From: an uncultured Kangiellaceae bacterium | GTDB taxonomy: Bacteria; Pseudomonadota; Gammaproteobacteria; Enterobacterales; Kangiellaceae | Direction: 5' to 3' | Assembly (NCBI GenBank): GCA_905479925.1 | Contig: CAJQOL010000007.1 | Coordinates: forward strand, 62,001 to 126,000 | Length of the DNA: 64,000 bases | Part shown: piece by piece, positions 29,026-40,339 of the stretch | How positions within the stretch are numbered: the stretch's first letter is position 1 | Layout of the letters: the number at the start of each line of letters is the position of its first letter | Program-made: the position numbers and the translations under genes | The notes under the pieces: model-generated | What the model saw: the letters and a program-made list of their open reading frames with translations, nothing else | Told to the model about the DNA's origin: nothing | Databases searched by the model: none

Positions 29026-30426
29026 CTATAACGCCTTTACAATATTATCCACGCTTGCTTTCGCGTCACCAAATAACATACTCGTATTGTCCTTAAAGAA
29101 TAAAGGATTTTGAACCCCAGCATAACCAGGATTCATTGATCGTTTAAATGCGATCACTTGCTTGGCATTCCACACCTCTAGTACTGGCATACCCGCGATT
29201 GGGCTATTAGGATCGTCTAGCGCAGCAGGATTAACCGTATCGTTAGCACCAATGACTAGTACAACATCGGTTTCATCGAAGTCATCATTCAGCTCATCCA
29301 TTTCTAAAACGATATCGTATGGGACTTTTGCTTCTGCTAATAATACGTTCATATGTCCGGGCAAACGCCCCGCTACCGGATGAATACCAAAACGAACTTC
29401 GATACCTTTGTCTCGTAAGTTTTTTGTCAACTCATATACCGGATACTGCGCTTGTGCAACCGCCATTCCATAACCCGGTGTAATGATGACCGACTTAGCA
29501 TTAACCAGCATATCCGCCACCTCCTCGGCATTGGTTTCAACATGTTCACCATAGTCTTGGTCACTATTAACAACAACATCCGTTCCAAAACCGCCAGCAA
29601 TAACACTGATAAATGAACGGTTCATAGCTTTACACATGATATAACTTAAAATTGCACCGGATGAGCCAACTAATGCGCCGGTTACAATTAACAAATCATT
29701 ACCCAACAAGAACCCTGCGGCAGCCGCTGCCCAACCAGAATATGAATTAAGCATTGAAACCACAACCGGCATATCCGCACCGCCAATTGAAGCGACTAAG
29801 TGCCAGCCAAAAACCAACGCAATAGCAGCCATTATTAACAGTGCAGTCATATTGCCTTGTTGTTGAACAAAATAGATCATCAGTGCGAAACTAACAATTC
29901 CCGCAAGTAGATTCAGTTTATGTCTGTGGGGAAGCATTAGTGATTTACTACTAAGAATTCCACGCAACTTTCCGAAAGCGACAATTGAGCCAGTAAAAGT
30001 TACAGCGCCAATAAAAACCCCTAAAAAGACTTCTACCAGATGAATGTTTAACATAATGCCCGACATCGGCTCATGCTCGATAAAACTATTAAAGCCGACA
30101 GCTACCGCCGCAAGACCAACAAAACTATGCAGCATTGCGACCAATTCTGGCATTTGTGTCATTTCAACTCTCAATGCAAACCAGGTTCCAATTGTGCCGC
30201 CAATGACCATAGCAATTAAGATCATCTGAATATTAGAAACGGACGGATTCATTACCGTAGCAACTAAAGCGATGGCCATTCCAACAATTCCGTACCAAAC
30301 ACCATGCTCGGCAGATTCTTGTTTACTGAGACCAATGAGACTAAAAATAAATAGAATAGCGGCAACAAAATAAGCGCCGTTTAATAGAGGCATTATGTCC
30401 GATGTAGATTCAATTAGTGTATTCAT
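29026..30426 (-). CDS. pntB: NAD(P) transhydrogenase beta subunit
   Basis: [54 protein letters not shown] and ANDTVNPAA. Confidence 0.97.
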   Translation of the reverse strand: MNTLIESTSDIMPLLNGAYFVAAILFIFSLIGLSKQESAEHGVWYGIVGMAIALVATVMNPSVSNIQMILIAMVIGGTIGTWFALRVEMTQMPELVAMLHSFVGLAAVAVGFNSFIEHEPMSGIMLNIHLVEVFLGVFIGAVTFTGSIVAFGKLRGILSSKSLMLPHRHKLNLLAGIVSFALMIYFVQQQGNMTALLIMAAIALVFGWHLVASIGGADMPVVVSMLNSYSGWAAAAAGFLLGNDLLIVTGALVGSSGAILSYIMCKAMNRSFISVIAGGFGTDVVVNSDQDYGEHVETNAEEVADMLVNAKSVIITPGYGMAVAQAQYPVYELTKNLRDKGIEVRFGIHPVAGRLPGHMNVLLAEAKVPYDIVLEMDELNDDFDETDVVLVIGANDTVNPAALDDPNSPIAGMPVLEVWNAKQVIAFKRSMNPGYAGVQNPLFFKDNTSMLFGDAKASVDNIVKAL

Positions 30427-30429
30427 CGT

Positions 30430-31968
30430 CTAATCCTCCTTCCTAAACATTTTTAACATACGCTTGGTCACCACAAAACCACCCACTACATTTATAAAGG
30501 CAATTAAAACGGCAAAGGCGGAAATCCACATAACTAACGTGTTCGTGCTTGAAATTTGTAATAACGCGCCAACCACAATAATACCGCTAATCGCATTAGT
30601 AACGCTCATCAACGGCGTATGTAAGGCGTGCGTGACATTCCAAACCACGTAATAACCGATAAAACAAGCAAGTATAAAAACCGTAAAGTGCTGCATGAAA
30701 TCCGCTGGCGCCACCATAGACAACCAGCCAAACAATAAACCTCCAGCCAACAAGGTAAAATGTTTTGCCATGCCGGACGAGCTCTTTTTCTCAGCTTTTT
30801 CGACTTCCTTTACTGGTTCTGCGGGTTTACTAACCGGCGCCGCACTTACTTGCACAGGCGGCGGTGGCCAAGTAATTTCGCCTTCCTTGGTCACTGTTAC
30901 GTTGCGAATAATTTCATCCTCAAAGTCCAGCTGAATTTGACCGTCTTTTTGCGGACATAATAATTTAACTAAATTTAGAATATTATTTGCATAAAGCTGG
31001 CTTGATTGAGTTGGCAAGCGAGATGGCATATCGGTATAACCAATGATGGTAACTCCATCAACCTCTACCGCTTTGCCCATTTCCGTCAGTTCGCAATTAC
31101 CACCACCTAGCGCTGCAAGGTCAACCACAACACTTCCTGGCTTCATCGATTTCACCATTTCGGTAGTAATCAATTTAGGGGCGGGTTTTCCAGGGATCAT
31201 TGCGGTTGTGATAATAATATCAACGTCTTTGGCTTGCTCGGCGAACAATGCCATTTCAGCATCAATAAAGGCCTTACTCATTACTTTGGCATAACCGTCT
31301 CCACTGCCTGCCTCTTCTTCAAAATCCAGTTCTAAAAATTCAGCCCCCATACTTTCTATTTGCTCTTTCACTTCAGGGCGAGTATCAAAAGCACGAACGA
31401 TTGCACCAAGGCTACCAGCGGTGCCTAATGCAGCAAGCCCAGCAACACCAGCACCAATGATCATCACTTTAGCGGGCGGCACTTTCCCAGCAGCCGTTAT
31501 TTGTCCAGTAAAAAACCGACCAAAACGATGGGAAGCCTCAATAACCGCTCGATAACCAGCGATATTCGCCATAGAACTTAATGCATCCATCGACTGAGCT
31601 CTGGATATTCTTGGTACCGAATCCATTGCAAGCACGTTCACTGATTTATCCGCGAGTTGTTGCATTAATGCTTCATTTTGAGCGGGCCAGAAAAAGCCAA
31701 TGACGGTGGCGCCGGATTTGATTTTCGCCACTTCTTCGGCTGTCGGTGGATTCACTTTGAACAATATGTCGGATAACCAAACCGATTCCGAACTATCGAC
31801 GGTCGCTCCGACTTGTTGATAAGCATCGTCGGAAAAGCTTGCAGGCTCTCCAGCTCCGGATTCAATTGAGACAGTGAAGTTAAGTTTTATTAATTGTTCG
31901 ATACTGGAAGGGGATGCGGCAACTCTTGATTCGTTAGCCGTAATTTCTTTGACGATTCCGATCTGCAT
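30430..31968 (-). CDS. pntA: NAD(P) transhydrogenase alpha subunit
   Basis: AlaDH/PNT N-domain, [32 protein letters not shown]. Confidence 0.97.
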   Translation of the reverse strand: MQIGIVKEITANESRVAASPSSIEQLIKLNFTVSIESGAGEPASFSDDAYQQVGATVDSSESVWLSDILFKVNPPTAEEVAKIKSGATVIGFFWPAQNEALMQQLADKSVNVLAMDSVPRISRAQSMDALSSMANIAGYRAVIEASHRFGRFFTGQITAAGKVPPAKVMIIGAGVAGLAALGTAGSLGAIVRAFDTRPEVKEQIESMGAEFLELDFEEEAGSGDGYAKVMSKAFIDAEMALFAEQAKDVDIIITTAMIPGKPAPKLITTEMVKSMKPGSVVVDLAALGGGNCELTEMGKAVEVDGVTIIGYTDMPSRLPTQSSQLYANNILNLVKLLCPQKDGQIQLDFEDEIIRNVTVTKEGEITWPPPPVQVSAAPVSKPAEPVKEVEKAEKKSSSGMAKHFTLLAGGLLFGWLSMVAPADFMQHFTVFILACFIGYYVVWNVTHALHTPLMSVTNAISGIIVVGALLQISSTNTLVMWISAFAVLIAFINVVGGFVVTKRMLKMFRKED

Positions 31969-32062
31969 AGATAAGGCCCTGCGTTAATGAACACCAAGGG
32001 CCTGCCAAACTAGAGCGCAATATTTTTGAACGCTACTTTATGTAACGCAATGCGATAGAAGC

Positions 32063-32305
32063 TTACAAATTGACCCTAAATAAGAACCACAATACCGGTA
32101 TTACCGCTAACAGTATCAAAGTAATATTAGCGTTAACCAGCTTGATCCATCGGTCTTCATCTCTATTTAGCCAAACCATTAAACCAACAAAAAAGTAGAT
32201 ATGGCCTAGCTTATATGCCTTTTCTAATAACACCGGCATTGAATGACCGAACTGCTTAGAATAATTGTGCCTAGCCAATGTACGACTTATATCCGTAAAA
32301 ATCAA
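32063..32305 (-). CDS. small hypothetical membrane protein
   Basis: short ORF with hydrophobic segments. Confidence 0.45.
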   Translation of the reverse strand: MIFTDISRTLARHNYSKQFGHSMPVLLEKAYKLGHIYFFVGLMVWLNRDEDRWIKLVNANITLILLAVIPVLWFLFRVNL

Positions 32306-32367
32306 CGAGTGCCCTATAATTAGTTGATATCAGTCGAAAAAATTTCCCTTAGACAAAGAAGATGGAG

Positions 32368-33279
32368 CTAACTTTTCCATAAGAATCGAATAGCCCGTGG
32401 AATACACTCAAAGTTTGCGGGTGTTTGCCCCAACACCTCACCGTCTGGGATAAGACGATTGGTAAATTGCTCAGTTACTTTGACGTTTTTTGCTTGGTAA
32501 TATTCAATTTCAGGATATTCGACATGGCTTCCATCATATATGCTGGTGAAAAGCCTCAACAGTTTTAAGCGCGATATTTTCTTCAAGAAAACGATGTCTA
32601 AAAGACCATCGTCCAGCTGAGCCCTAGGTGCCATCAAGAATTTAGTGCCAGTAAATTTAGAATTAGCCACTTCAACGAATACACCCTCTTTTTCAATCTG
32701 TTGACCGTCTAACTCCAAGGAGAATTTTTGTGCTTTAAGCCCCATTAGCTTTTGCAGCGTGGCTACCGTATAAGCACCATTTCCCAGCCACTTAAGTGGG
32801 ATAGCCGCCTGCGCTACCGTTGAAACAAAGCCTAACCCAACCATATTAATAAAATAGTGTGACTCAGTCTCAGCACCATTATTACTAGCAAACTGCATAC
32901 GACCAACATCGACTTCCCTAGTACGGTTGTCGACAATAATGTCTATCGCTTTTTTCCAATCACCTTGTTTTAGCTTAAGCTCTTTCATAAAGGCGTTGCC
33001 TGTGCCGTTTGGAATCAAACCAATAGGCGGCTTGAAGCTACTAGTATTTTTCATAACACCATTAAGCACTTCGAATAATGTACCATCACCGCCAGAAGCA
33101 ATAACCGCGCTGTATTTTGATAGGTCGGCTTGTTCCGCCAGCTCTATTGCGTGGCCACTGTGTGTAGTTAATTTAATATCTGCGGCTATTGCACTACGTT
33201 GCAGGTAGTCTTGAATAGGTGGTAAAAGCTGTTTAGCACGGCCACCCCCCGCGTGTGGATTGTAAATAATGAGTAACAT
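32368..33279 (-). CDS. diacylglycerol kinase-family lipid kinase (YegS/DAGK-like)
   Basis: YNPHAGGGRA, ASGGDGTLFEVLNGVM, GLIPNGTGNAF motifs. Confidence 0.93.
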   Translation of the reverse strand: MLLIIYNPHAGGGRAKQLLPPIQDYLQRSAIAADIKLTTHSGHAIELAEQADLSKYSAVIASGGDGTLFEVLNGVMKNTSSFKPPIGLIPNGTGNAFMKELKLKQGDWKKAIDIIVDNRTREVDVGRMQFASNNGAETESHYFINMVGLGFVSTVAQAAIPLKWLGNGAYTVATLQKLMGLKAQKFSLELDGQQIEKEGVFVEVANSKFTGTKFLMAPRAQLDDGLLDIVFLKKISRLKLLRLFTSIYDGSHVEYPEIEYYQAKNVKVTEQFTNRLIPDGEVLGQTPANFECIPRAIRFLWKS

Positions 33280-33480
33280 AGATAACAATTTCCAAGGTTT
33301 ATTGCGACTACTTAGATAGCAACAACACTTTATTCACATAATGAGCGCAAGTCAAAACTGCCATCGAGTCAATATAGCGTAGGTTGTGGTCCATTATTAC
33401 CATCATAGCGTGGTATATTTTGCTCAGCGTAACAAGATCGATTATTCTGAACACATACAATTACTCGAGTTCACACTACT

Positions 33481-34212
33481 ATGGCGCAAACCAGCTTAAT
33501 CATGCAAACCCTAAAAACCTGTTTAAAAGAGGGGCAACTGACTTATGTCGATGTTGCCGAAGCTCTCGACTTAAGCGAAGCTAGCGTCAAACGCATTTTC
33601 TCCGAAGAAAATATCTCATTGCAACGACTTGAAATTATTTGTGGCATGCTAAATATGGAGATTGGAGATTTAACTCGTAGAGCTGAAAAGCAACACGAAG
33701 AAATCAAAGAGCTCACCGAGGAGCAAGAAGCTGAGTTCGTAAAACAACCCAAGTTGTTATTTGTTGCGTATATGCTTTTAAATGATTTCGATTTCGCGGC
33801 TATCACCGACTATTATCATATTGAAGAACTTGAAGGAATTCAGTTACTGGCCCATTTAGACAGGATTAAGTTTATTGATCTATTGCCGGGCAATCGAGTA
33901 AAGCTACTAACCTCTCGAAACTTTAGATGGCGAAAAAATGGTGCTATTGAGCGGTTATTCAATCAACACATCAGAAAAGAGTTTTTTCAATCAAATTTTA
34001 ATAAGGCAGAAGAGTCAATGCAGTTTGCAGGTGCAATGCTGGCTAAATCTAGCATTTTATTGCTGCATAAAAAAATTGAAAAATTAGTAAGCGAGTTTAA
34101 TGAACTAGCCAAGCAAGATGCTAACCTTCCTTTTGAAGAGCGGCTAGGATGCAGCATTGTTGGTGCAATTAGACCTTGGGAATTTAGTTTGTTTGCCCAA
34201 TATAGAAAATAG
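33481..34212 (+). CDS. XRE-family HTH transcriptional regulator
   Basis: N-terminal HTH LTYVDVAEALDLSEASVKRIFSEENISLQRLEIIC. Confidence 0.85.
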   Translation: MAQTSLIMQTLKTCLKEGQLTYVDVAEALDLSEASVKRIFSEENISLQRLEIICGMLNMEIGDLTRRAEKQHEEIKELTEEQEAEFVKQPKLLFVAYMLLNDFDFAAITDYYHIEELEGIQLLAHLDRIKFIDLLPGNRVKLLTSRNFRWRKNGAIERLFNQHIRKEFFQSNFNKAEESMQFAGAMLAKSSILLLHKKIEKLVSEFNELAKQDANLPFEERLGCSIVGAIRPWEFSLFAQYRK

Positions 34213-34266
34213 CATGTTCAGCAAGCATTCGATCAAAAGCATTAGACAATAGAACAGGGTAATTCA

Positions 34267-35133
34267 ATGGACAACAATTTACTGGAAGATCTTCTTAATT
34301 TACTAAGTTTAGAAAAGATCGAAGAAGGTTTGTATCGCGGCAATAGCCAAAATTTGGGCTTGCCTCAAGTGTTTGGTGGTCAAGTGATTGGCCAAGCATT
34401 ATCCGCCACTAAAAACACTCTCAGCGACCCTAGACCGGTCCATTCTCTGCATTCTTATTTTCTAAGACCCGGTGATGCTGCCAAACCAATTATCTATGAC
34501 GTAGAAAAACTACGCGACGGTCGCAGTATCTCAACCCGCCGAGTAAAAGCAATCCAAAACGGCAAACCTATCTTTTTTATGACCGCTTCTTTTCATGTGC
34601 AAGCCGATGGTCTTGACCATCAAGCACAAATGCCTAAGGTGGCGGGTCCAGAAAACCTATTATCAACTCGCGAAAGAATCAAGAAATTAGCCCTGGACTC
34701 TAGTATTCCCATCCCAGAGCGTTTCGAGCAGAAAAGCCCGATAGAGATCCGCCCTGTTGAATCCTTTAGCCCATTAAAACCCGAGACAACGGATCCTATC
34801 AGACATGTTTGGATGAAAACCCGCGGCTGTTTACCTAATGACCCTCGCGTACATAAATATATGCTGGCTTATGCCTCCGATATGGCGTTTTTACCCGTCG
34901 CCGGACAACCCCACGGTATTTCTTTTTTTACCAAAAACTTCCAGATGGCAACCATTGACCACAGCATGTGGTTTCATCGTGATTTTAGATTTGACGACTG
35001 GTTGCTTTATCAAATTGAAAGTCCATCAGCCACCAATCAACGTGGTTTCGTACTCGGTAAATTTTTTGACCAAAAAGGCCGTTTAGTAGCTAGTACCGCC
35101 CAAGAAGGCGTTATGCGAGAGTATAAGAAATAG
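34267..35133 (+). CDS. tesB: acyl-CoA thioesterase II (TesB)
   Basis: GLPQVFGGQVIGQAL, VHSLHSYFLRPGD, SMWFHRDFRFDDWLLY. Confidence 0.95.
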   Translation: MDNNLLEDLLNLLSLEKIEEGLYRGNSQNLGLPQVFGGQVIGQALSATKNTLSDPRPVHSLHSYFLRPGDAAKPIIYDVEKLRDGRSISTRRVKAIQNGKPIFFMTASFHVQADGLDHQAQMPKVAGPENLLSTRERIKKLALDSSIPIPERFEQKSPIEIRPVESFSPLKPETTDPIRHVWMKTRGCLPNDPRVHKYMLAYASDMAFLPVAGQPHGISFFTKNFQMATIDHSMWFHRDFRFDDWLLYQIESPSATNQRGFVLGKFFDQKGRLVASTAQEGVMREYKK

Positions 35134-35242
35134 GATTTTATTCATTGCTACACTTTGTTACAGACTGTTTAGGGGTGTTACGTCTAAAATTACTGTGGTT
35201 AGCTAATATCGCTACCACACAAATCAATCAAGGTAATTAAAG

Positions 35243-36076
35243 ATGTACAAAGTGCTATTAAGTAAACTCACCGCGGCAATTTTATTCTCCAGCATAGCCA
35301 CAAGCGCTATCGCAAGTGGAATTACTCGAGACATTAGGCAAGGAGCTGGCGCCGAGGAAACCAGAGAAGACGGAGGCTACTTTGAGCTTGGTCTCGGTCA
35401 CTATTCAACGAATACAATCATATTTAAAGGTAATGAAGACGATAAAAAGCACGGTTTTGGTGTTCGAATTAATGCCGGTTACCAATGGAAAGGGCTATTT
35501 ATCGATTTAAATGACGACGATGGTTTTGTTTATGGATATAACGCACTAAACACCGACAACTGGAGCTACGATATTGTTGGCAGTGTTATTAGCCCTATCA
35601 ATAAAGATCGAAGTGATCTATTTGAATCCTTGAGAGACAGAAAAGCCGGCAGAACTCTTGGACTAAGAGCAACTGGGTTTTACGGCAAGAACATTTTTCA
35701 GTTTGAAGTAAAAGACGCGCGTAATGACGAATTTAACGGCTTTCAGGCATCGGCACTTGCAGGTACCAGTTGGCAAGTACGCAACTGGAATACCCATGTT
35801 GTCGCTGGTTTACATTATTCTTCCTCTGCGATTAATGATTATTATTGGGGGGTTAGACCCGAAGAAGTCAATGCTGATTTTGCCGAATATGAAGCAGACG
35901 CATCAGCCGTATTTACCACCGAGTTTGGTGTTACCTACCCTATCTCTGAAAGTTGGGTTTTTAGGGGAAAAGTTAATTATGTCTATGGCTCAGAAGAGAT
36001 AGCGAATAGTCCTTTAAGATCCGATGATACCAAGCATTTTATTGGTACATCTGCTTCTATTAGTTACGTTTTTTAA
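35243..36076 (+). CDS. MipA/OmpV family outer membrane protein
   Basis: signal peptide, beta-barrel pattern, C-terminal aromatic SYVF. Confidence 0.8.
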   Translation: MYKVLLSKLTAAILFSSIATSAIASGITRDIRQGAGAEETREDGGYFELGLGHYSTNTIIFKGNEDDKKHGFGVRINAGYQWKGLFIDLNDDDGFVYGYNALNTDNWSYDIVGSVISPINKDRSDLFESLRDRKAGRTLGLRATGFYGKNIFQFEVKDARNDEFNGFQASALAGTSWQVRNWNTHVVAGLHYSSSAINDYYWGVRPEEVNADFAEYEADASAVFTTEFGVTYPISESWVFRGKVNYVYGSEEIANSPLRSDDTKHFIGTSASISYVF

Positions 36077-36098
36077 GTTATTTTTAAGGAGATTGAAA

Positions 36099-36539
36099 AT
36101 GACTTTTAAGCAAAGGATTCTAAAAACGACTAAACAGTCTTTATTTTCACTTTTCACTATTGTGTTGCCGCTCACTTCGTTTCATAGCGTGGCTTCTGAA
36201 AGTGCTAATAATCAACGCAAGGTACAATTTTTAAATGTTAATCCGGAACGTTGTGTTGCGTTACGACAGGGCCAAATATGCTATCAAGAAATTAAGTTTA
36301 CTTGGCAAGCATTAACTCCGGCGCGGTTATGCTTATACGATGAAGAATCAACAACCCCGATAAAATGCTGGAAAGGAAAAAACAAAGGCAGTTACTCAAT
36401 GGACTTTCAATCGTCAACTAGTCGAAGTTATATTCTTAAAAATGAAGATAGCAAGGAAAAAATAGCAGCAACTAAATTTATTGTTGCTTGGGTCTACGGG
36501 AACAAGAAACGCCGTCGAACAAGCTGGCGACTTTTTTAA
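36099..36539 (+). CDS. DUF3019-like protein
   Basis: ORF; NPERCVALRQGQICYQEIKFTW...CLY pattern; ATG 36099 preceded by AAGGAG. Confidence 0.75.
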   Translation: MTFKQRILKTTKQSLFSLFTIVLPLTSFHSVASESANNQRKVQFLNVNPERCVALRQGQICYQEIKFTWQALTPARLCLYDEESTTPIKCWKGKNKGSYSMDFQSSTSRSYILKNEDSKEKIAATKFIVAWVYGNKKRRRTSWRLF

Positions 36540-36706
36540 GCATGAAGCTATCTTTAAAGGGCAATTTTGGTTTCATAAGCTAACTAAGGTTGTCCTGCAT
36601 AGATGACTCATTACAATTATTTGAGTACAAATGATTGAGTACAGTTATCTCGATATGGATGCACAAAGAACTTGTCTCGATACAGCTCTCATTGTGAACA
36701 AAATTT

Positions 36707-37420
36707 ATGAATAGTGAAAAACAAAAATCAATTCTCATTGTCGAAGATGATGAATCTTTAGCCAATTGGATTGCCGATTATTTAAGCGGTCAAAATTTTG
36801 AGGTTTGCGTTGCTAATCGCGGCGATTATGCCTTGGAACTTATTCAGGAAGAGAATCCAGATCTAGTGCTATTGGATATTAACCTTCCTGTAAAAGATGG
36901 CTTTGATATTTGCAGAGAGGCCCGAGTCTTTTATGACCGGCCTATCCTTATGATGACAGCCAGAGATGAAGAGTTGGATGAAGTGCTCGGCTTAGAGTTA
37001 GGTGCCAATGATTATGTCACAAAGCCTATTCGCGCCAGAGCTTTACTGGCTAGAATTAAAGGACTGCTTCGCCGCGATACATCGAGTAACGACGCGGATA
37101 AAAATAACGATTGCTTAAACTTTGGCGCTTTGTCGATTGATAAATTTTCTCGAACCACGAAGATTAACGATGCTCCGATTAATATTTCATCCAATGAGTT
37201 TAATGTACTTTGGATTCTAGCCAGTCAAGCAGGGACCATCGTTAGTAGAGAATCACTCATCAAGGAACTTAGAGGTATCGAATATGATGGTTTTGACCGT
37301 TCGACCGATATTTTAGTCTCGAGGCTCAGAAAAAAACTAGGTACTGAAACCTGTTTAGAACAACGCATAAAAACGATATGGGGAAAAGGTTATCTTTTTT
37401 CTCCGGAACCATGGTCTTAG
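36707..37420 (+). CDS. OmpR-family response regulator
   Basis: receiver VEDDES, LLDINLPVKDGFD, TMMTARDE..YVTKP plus wHTH. Confidence 0.95.
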   Translation: MNSEKQKSILIVEDDESLANWIADYLSGQNFEVCVANRGDYALELIQEENPDLVLLDINLPVKDGFDICREARVFYDRPILMMTARDEELDEVLGLELGANDYVTKPIRARALLARIKGLLRRDTSSNDADKNNDCLNFGALSIDKFSRTTKINDAPINISSNEFNVLWILASQAGTIVSRESLIKELRGIEYDGFDRSTDILVSRLRKKLGTETCLEQRIKTIWGKGYLFSPEPWS

Positions 37421-37444
37421 TACCTTTTAGAAGTAAGCTAAACG

Positions 37445-38710
37445 ATGAAAAAACTCACATTATCGCTAGTTTTGATCATGCTATGCGGCACCTTCGGGAT
37501 CGGATGGGTCATCGATCAATATTTCGAAAGCCAATCCAATGGCGATAATAAAGACATCATTGCCTATTACAAAGACCTAGGTTTTCAATTTGCAAAGTCG
37601 TTGGATAATACCTCTAACATTGATGCTTTCACCACGCACTGGAACAAACAACCCGGAAACCAATTATCGCTAGTAACGCCGGAACAATTTCCATTGCCTG
37701 CGGAGCTAGAATCAGATTTTATTGACGGTAACGCGTTAGTTTTAGAAAGTGACGGCAGGCTATCGTTACATTATTATTTACCCAATAAATCATTAGTACT
37801 GACCTTTACCCCCGATGAACTTTCGGCACCTGAAAAAAACTCAGTATTCAGTCTACTTTTAACCGCACTTTTTTATCTCGGTATTATTTTCTTCGTTCTA
37901 GTTTGGTTATATCCACTTATCAAAAGACTTAACATGTTGCGAAGTACCGCTACAGAGTTAGGTAGTGGCGACCTTTCAAAACGGATCCCCTTGAGCCGCA
38001 GCTCATACATCGGCGACATTGAAATAGAATTTAACCGTATGGCAAATAGAATTGAAACTTTAGTTACCGACAATAAACTTATCAGTAGCGCAGTATCTCA
38101 TGATTTACGAACACCTTTAGCGAGACTGCGGATGGGTTTGGATGTATTGTCTGAATCAACCGATACCGCCGAGAGGGAAAATTACCAGAACCGATTAAAC
38201 CAAGATCTAGATGAAATGCAGTCACTCATTGAGGTGCTTTTACATTACGCCAAACTTGAGCAATCAATGGTTAGCATCGAAAAAGATAGCGTAGATTTGT
38301 CTCTATTATTACTCCCTTATTGCAAGCACCTTTCAACAACTGATAAACCCATTGATTTAGTTAATTTTGATGCAACTGCGAAAATAAAGGGAAATGAAAA
38401 ATTTTTGATGATGTTATTTTCTAACATCATCGGCAACGCTATTAAATATGCTAACAAGCGGGTAAGCGTTGAGATTATTCATTTTGATAAGTCAATTAGC
38501 GTAGAAATCAGTGACGATGGTCCGGGAGTCGACCAAGACATTCGCACGGAAGTTCTAAAACCCTTTATCAAATATAAAAGCGAAGGCTTTGGAATGGGGT
38601 TAGCCATTGCCGATAGAATTAGTCAATGGCATAACGGCCAGTTAAAAATATCCGAATCTAGCCAATTAGGAGGCACTAAGGTTCAAGTTTTGCTTCCTAC
38701 CTGCGAGTGA
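37445..38710 (+). CDS. sensor histidine kinase (HAMP, HisKA, HATPase)
   Basis: AVSHDLRTPLARLRM, IIGNAIKYA, DDGPGV, GFGMGLAIADRI. Confidence 0.95.
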   Translation: MKKLTLSLVLIMLCGTFGIGWVIDQYFESQSNGDNKDIIAYYKDLGFQFAKSLDNTSNIDAFTTHWNKQPGNQLSLVTPEQFPLPAELESDFIDGNALVLESDGRLSLHYYLPNKSLVLTFTPDELSAPEKNSVFSLLLTALFYLGIIFFVLVWLYPLIKRLNMLRSTATELGSGDLSKRIPLSRSSYIGDIEIEFNRMANRIETLVTDNKLISSAVSHDLRTPLARLRMGLDVLSESTDTAERENYQNRLNQDLDEMQSLIEVLLHYAKLEQSMVSIEKDSVDLSLLLLPYCKHLSTTDKPIDLVNFDATAKIKGNEKFLMMLFSNIIGNAIKYANKRVSVEIIHFDKSISVEISDDGPGVDQDIRTEVLKPFIKYKSEGFGMGLAIADRISQWHNGQLKISESSQLGGTKVQVLLPTCE

Positions 38711-38775
38711 CAAGCGGTCCAAATTGGAATTTTGCTTTTGTTTAGTCGTTAAAAGTGATAGTTTTAAGGCAATAT

Positions 38776-38810
38776 GCCTAATTTAAGCCTAATAGTTCGT
38801 TTAATTAGGC
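38776..38810. promoter_or_regulatory. GCCTAAT direct repeat (11 bp) plus inverted ATTAGGC
   Basis: GCCTAAT at 38776 and 38787; ATTAGGC at 38804-38810; upstream of 38930 gene. Confidence 0.35.
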
Positions 38811-38929
38811 CGTCTAAGTCATTTACTCTATATATCAAGTCTTGCTTAAATAGAGCATTAGATTGTGATGACGATTAAATGAGGATCACTAATTAATTTA
38901 ATGGAAAATACTAAAAGGGACGCTCTCTT

Positions 38930-40306
38930 ATGAAAAAGATACTGCTATTTTCAGCATTACTTACCTCTGCACTTATCTCTGCACTTACCTCTACCTCAGC
39001 ACTCGCCGACTTTAATAGTGCGCTTAATGCTTATCAAAATGAAGATTATAAAGCAGCACATAAGGAGTTTGTTTCTATGGCGTCCTCGGGAGAGAAACGC
39101 TCTCAGTTTAATCTGGGTATTATGTACTTCTATGGACAATACGTAAAAAAAGATATCAATCAAGCTTACGCTTGGCTCAAGCTATCTAATCAATCAGAAA
39201 CGTTATCCGACGCTGAAGTAAGAGCTTTAGAAGTGGTTAGTGCCAAGGTTACTGACATGGATGCGGCCGAAAAAGCATTTAAGGAATTGGAAGCAAAATA
39301 TTCCACAAGCGTACTAATGAATAAGCTCTACCCTGAAATCATTGATATAGCAGGCACCGACCAGTTCAATGCTGTACCGCTATCTATTGTTCAACCAAAA
39401 TACCCTAAAGGCGCGGCAATGCAAGGAATACAAGGGTGGGTTCGTTTTTCGTTTGATGTTGACCCGTTAGGCGTTCCGAGAAATATTCAGCTGGTTGAGT
39501 CGTTCCCCAGAGACGTATTCGTTAAAACATCAAGAAAAGCCATTCAAAACTGGAAGTTTAAACCAAGTCCCGCAGAGAATGGAGATTCTATGGCATCTAC
39601 CGACCTTCGCTATACACTACAATTTCAGCTCAAAGGGGCCGACCCTGTTGCAATCAAGCCTGGTGTTTATAGCAAAACCATGAAAAACGCTATTGCTGAT
39701 GACGCAAGTTCTCAGTTTAAAATTGGATTTTGGGAGAAGAAACTCAATCACTCTAAGGGAAAGGAAAATCCTAACAAGTGGTTTTTAAAAGCAGCTATTC
39801 AGGGTCATTCCTCGGCTCAGTATGAGCTAGGAAAAAGTCTTGTTTACGGTAAGGGTTGTCGCCAAGATAAAGCCAAAGGTATAGAGTGGTTAACTCGCGC
39901 AGCGAGTAGCGGCCAGATCAACGCCAAAGAATTGCTCGGCATAGTAGCAAGTAAAATCAACACCTTAGAATCGCACCGTCAAGCGGTCAACTATTTAGAC
40001 AATATTGATTCACTATCCGCCGCCGCTCAACGCCATTACGCCTGGTTATTAGCCACTTCACCATATACGGACATAGCTGATCCAAAAAAATCTTTGTCGA
40101 TAGTTGATGATATGTCGAACCAAACGTTTAACGACGATATTACGGAATATGAAATTAAGGCAGCCGCTTATGCTGCAATGGGTAAATTTAAGAAAGCTGT
40201 CGACTTGCAAGAAGAAGCGTTGGAAGAAGCACAAGATCGAGAAGCAGACCAAACAACTATTCTAGCTCATTTGAGTGATTATAAAGCCAATAAAACTTGG
40301 TTTTAA
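38930..40306 (+). CDS. Sel1-repeat protein with embedded TonB C-terminal-like domain
   Basis: Sel1-type SAQYELGKSLVYGKGCRQDKAKGIEWL; TonB_C-like PKYPKGAAMQGIQGWVRFSFDVDPLGVPRNIQLVES...AIQNWKFKP. Confidence 0.85.
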   Translation: MKKILLFSALLTSALISALTSTSALADFNSALNAYQNEDYKAAHKEFVSMASSGEKRSQFNLGIMYFYGQYVKKDINQAYAWLKLSNQSETLSDAEVRALEVVSAKVTDMDAAEKAFKELEAKYSTSVLMNKLYPEIIDIAGTDQFNAVPLSIVQPKYPKGAAMQGIQGWVRFSFDVDPLGVPRNIQLVESFPRDVFVKTSRKAIQNWKFKPSPAENGDSMASTDLRYTLQFQLKGADPVAIKPGVYSKTMKNAIADDASSQFKIGFWEKKLNHSKGKENPNKWFLKAAIQGHSSAQYELGKSLVYGKGCRQDKAKGIEWLTRAASSGQINAKELLGIVASKINTLESHRQAVNYLDNIDSLSAAAQRHYAWLLATSPYTDIADPKKSLSIVDDMSNQTFNDDITEYEIKAAAYAAMGKFKKAVDLQEEALEEAQDREADQTTILAHLSDYKANKTWF

Positions 40307-40339
40307 CTGCATCGTCGATACGTTGTACAAAGCTGATAG

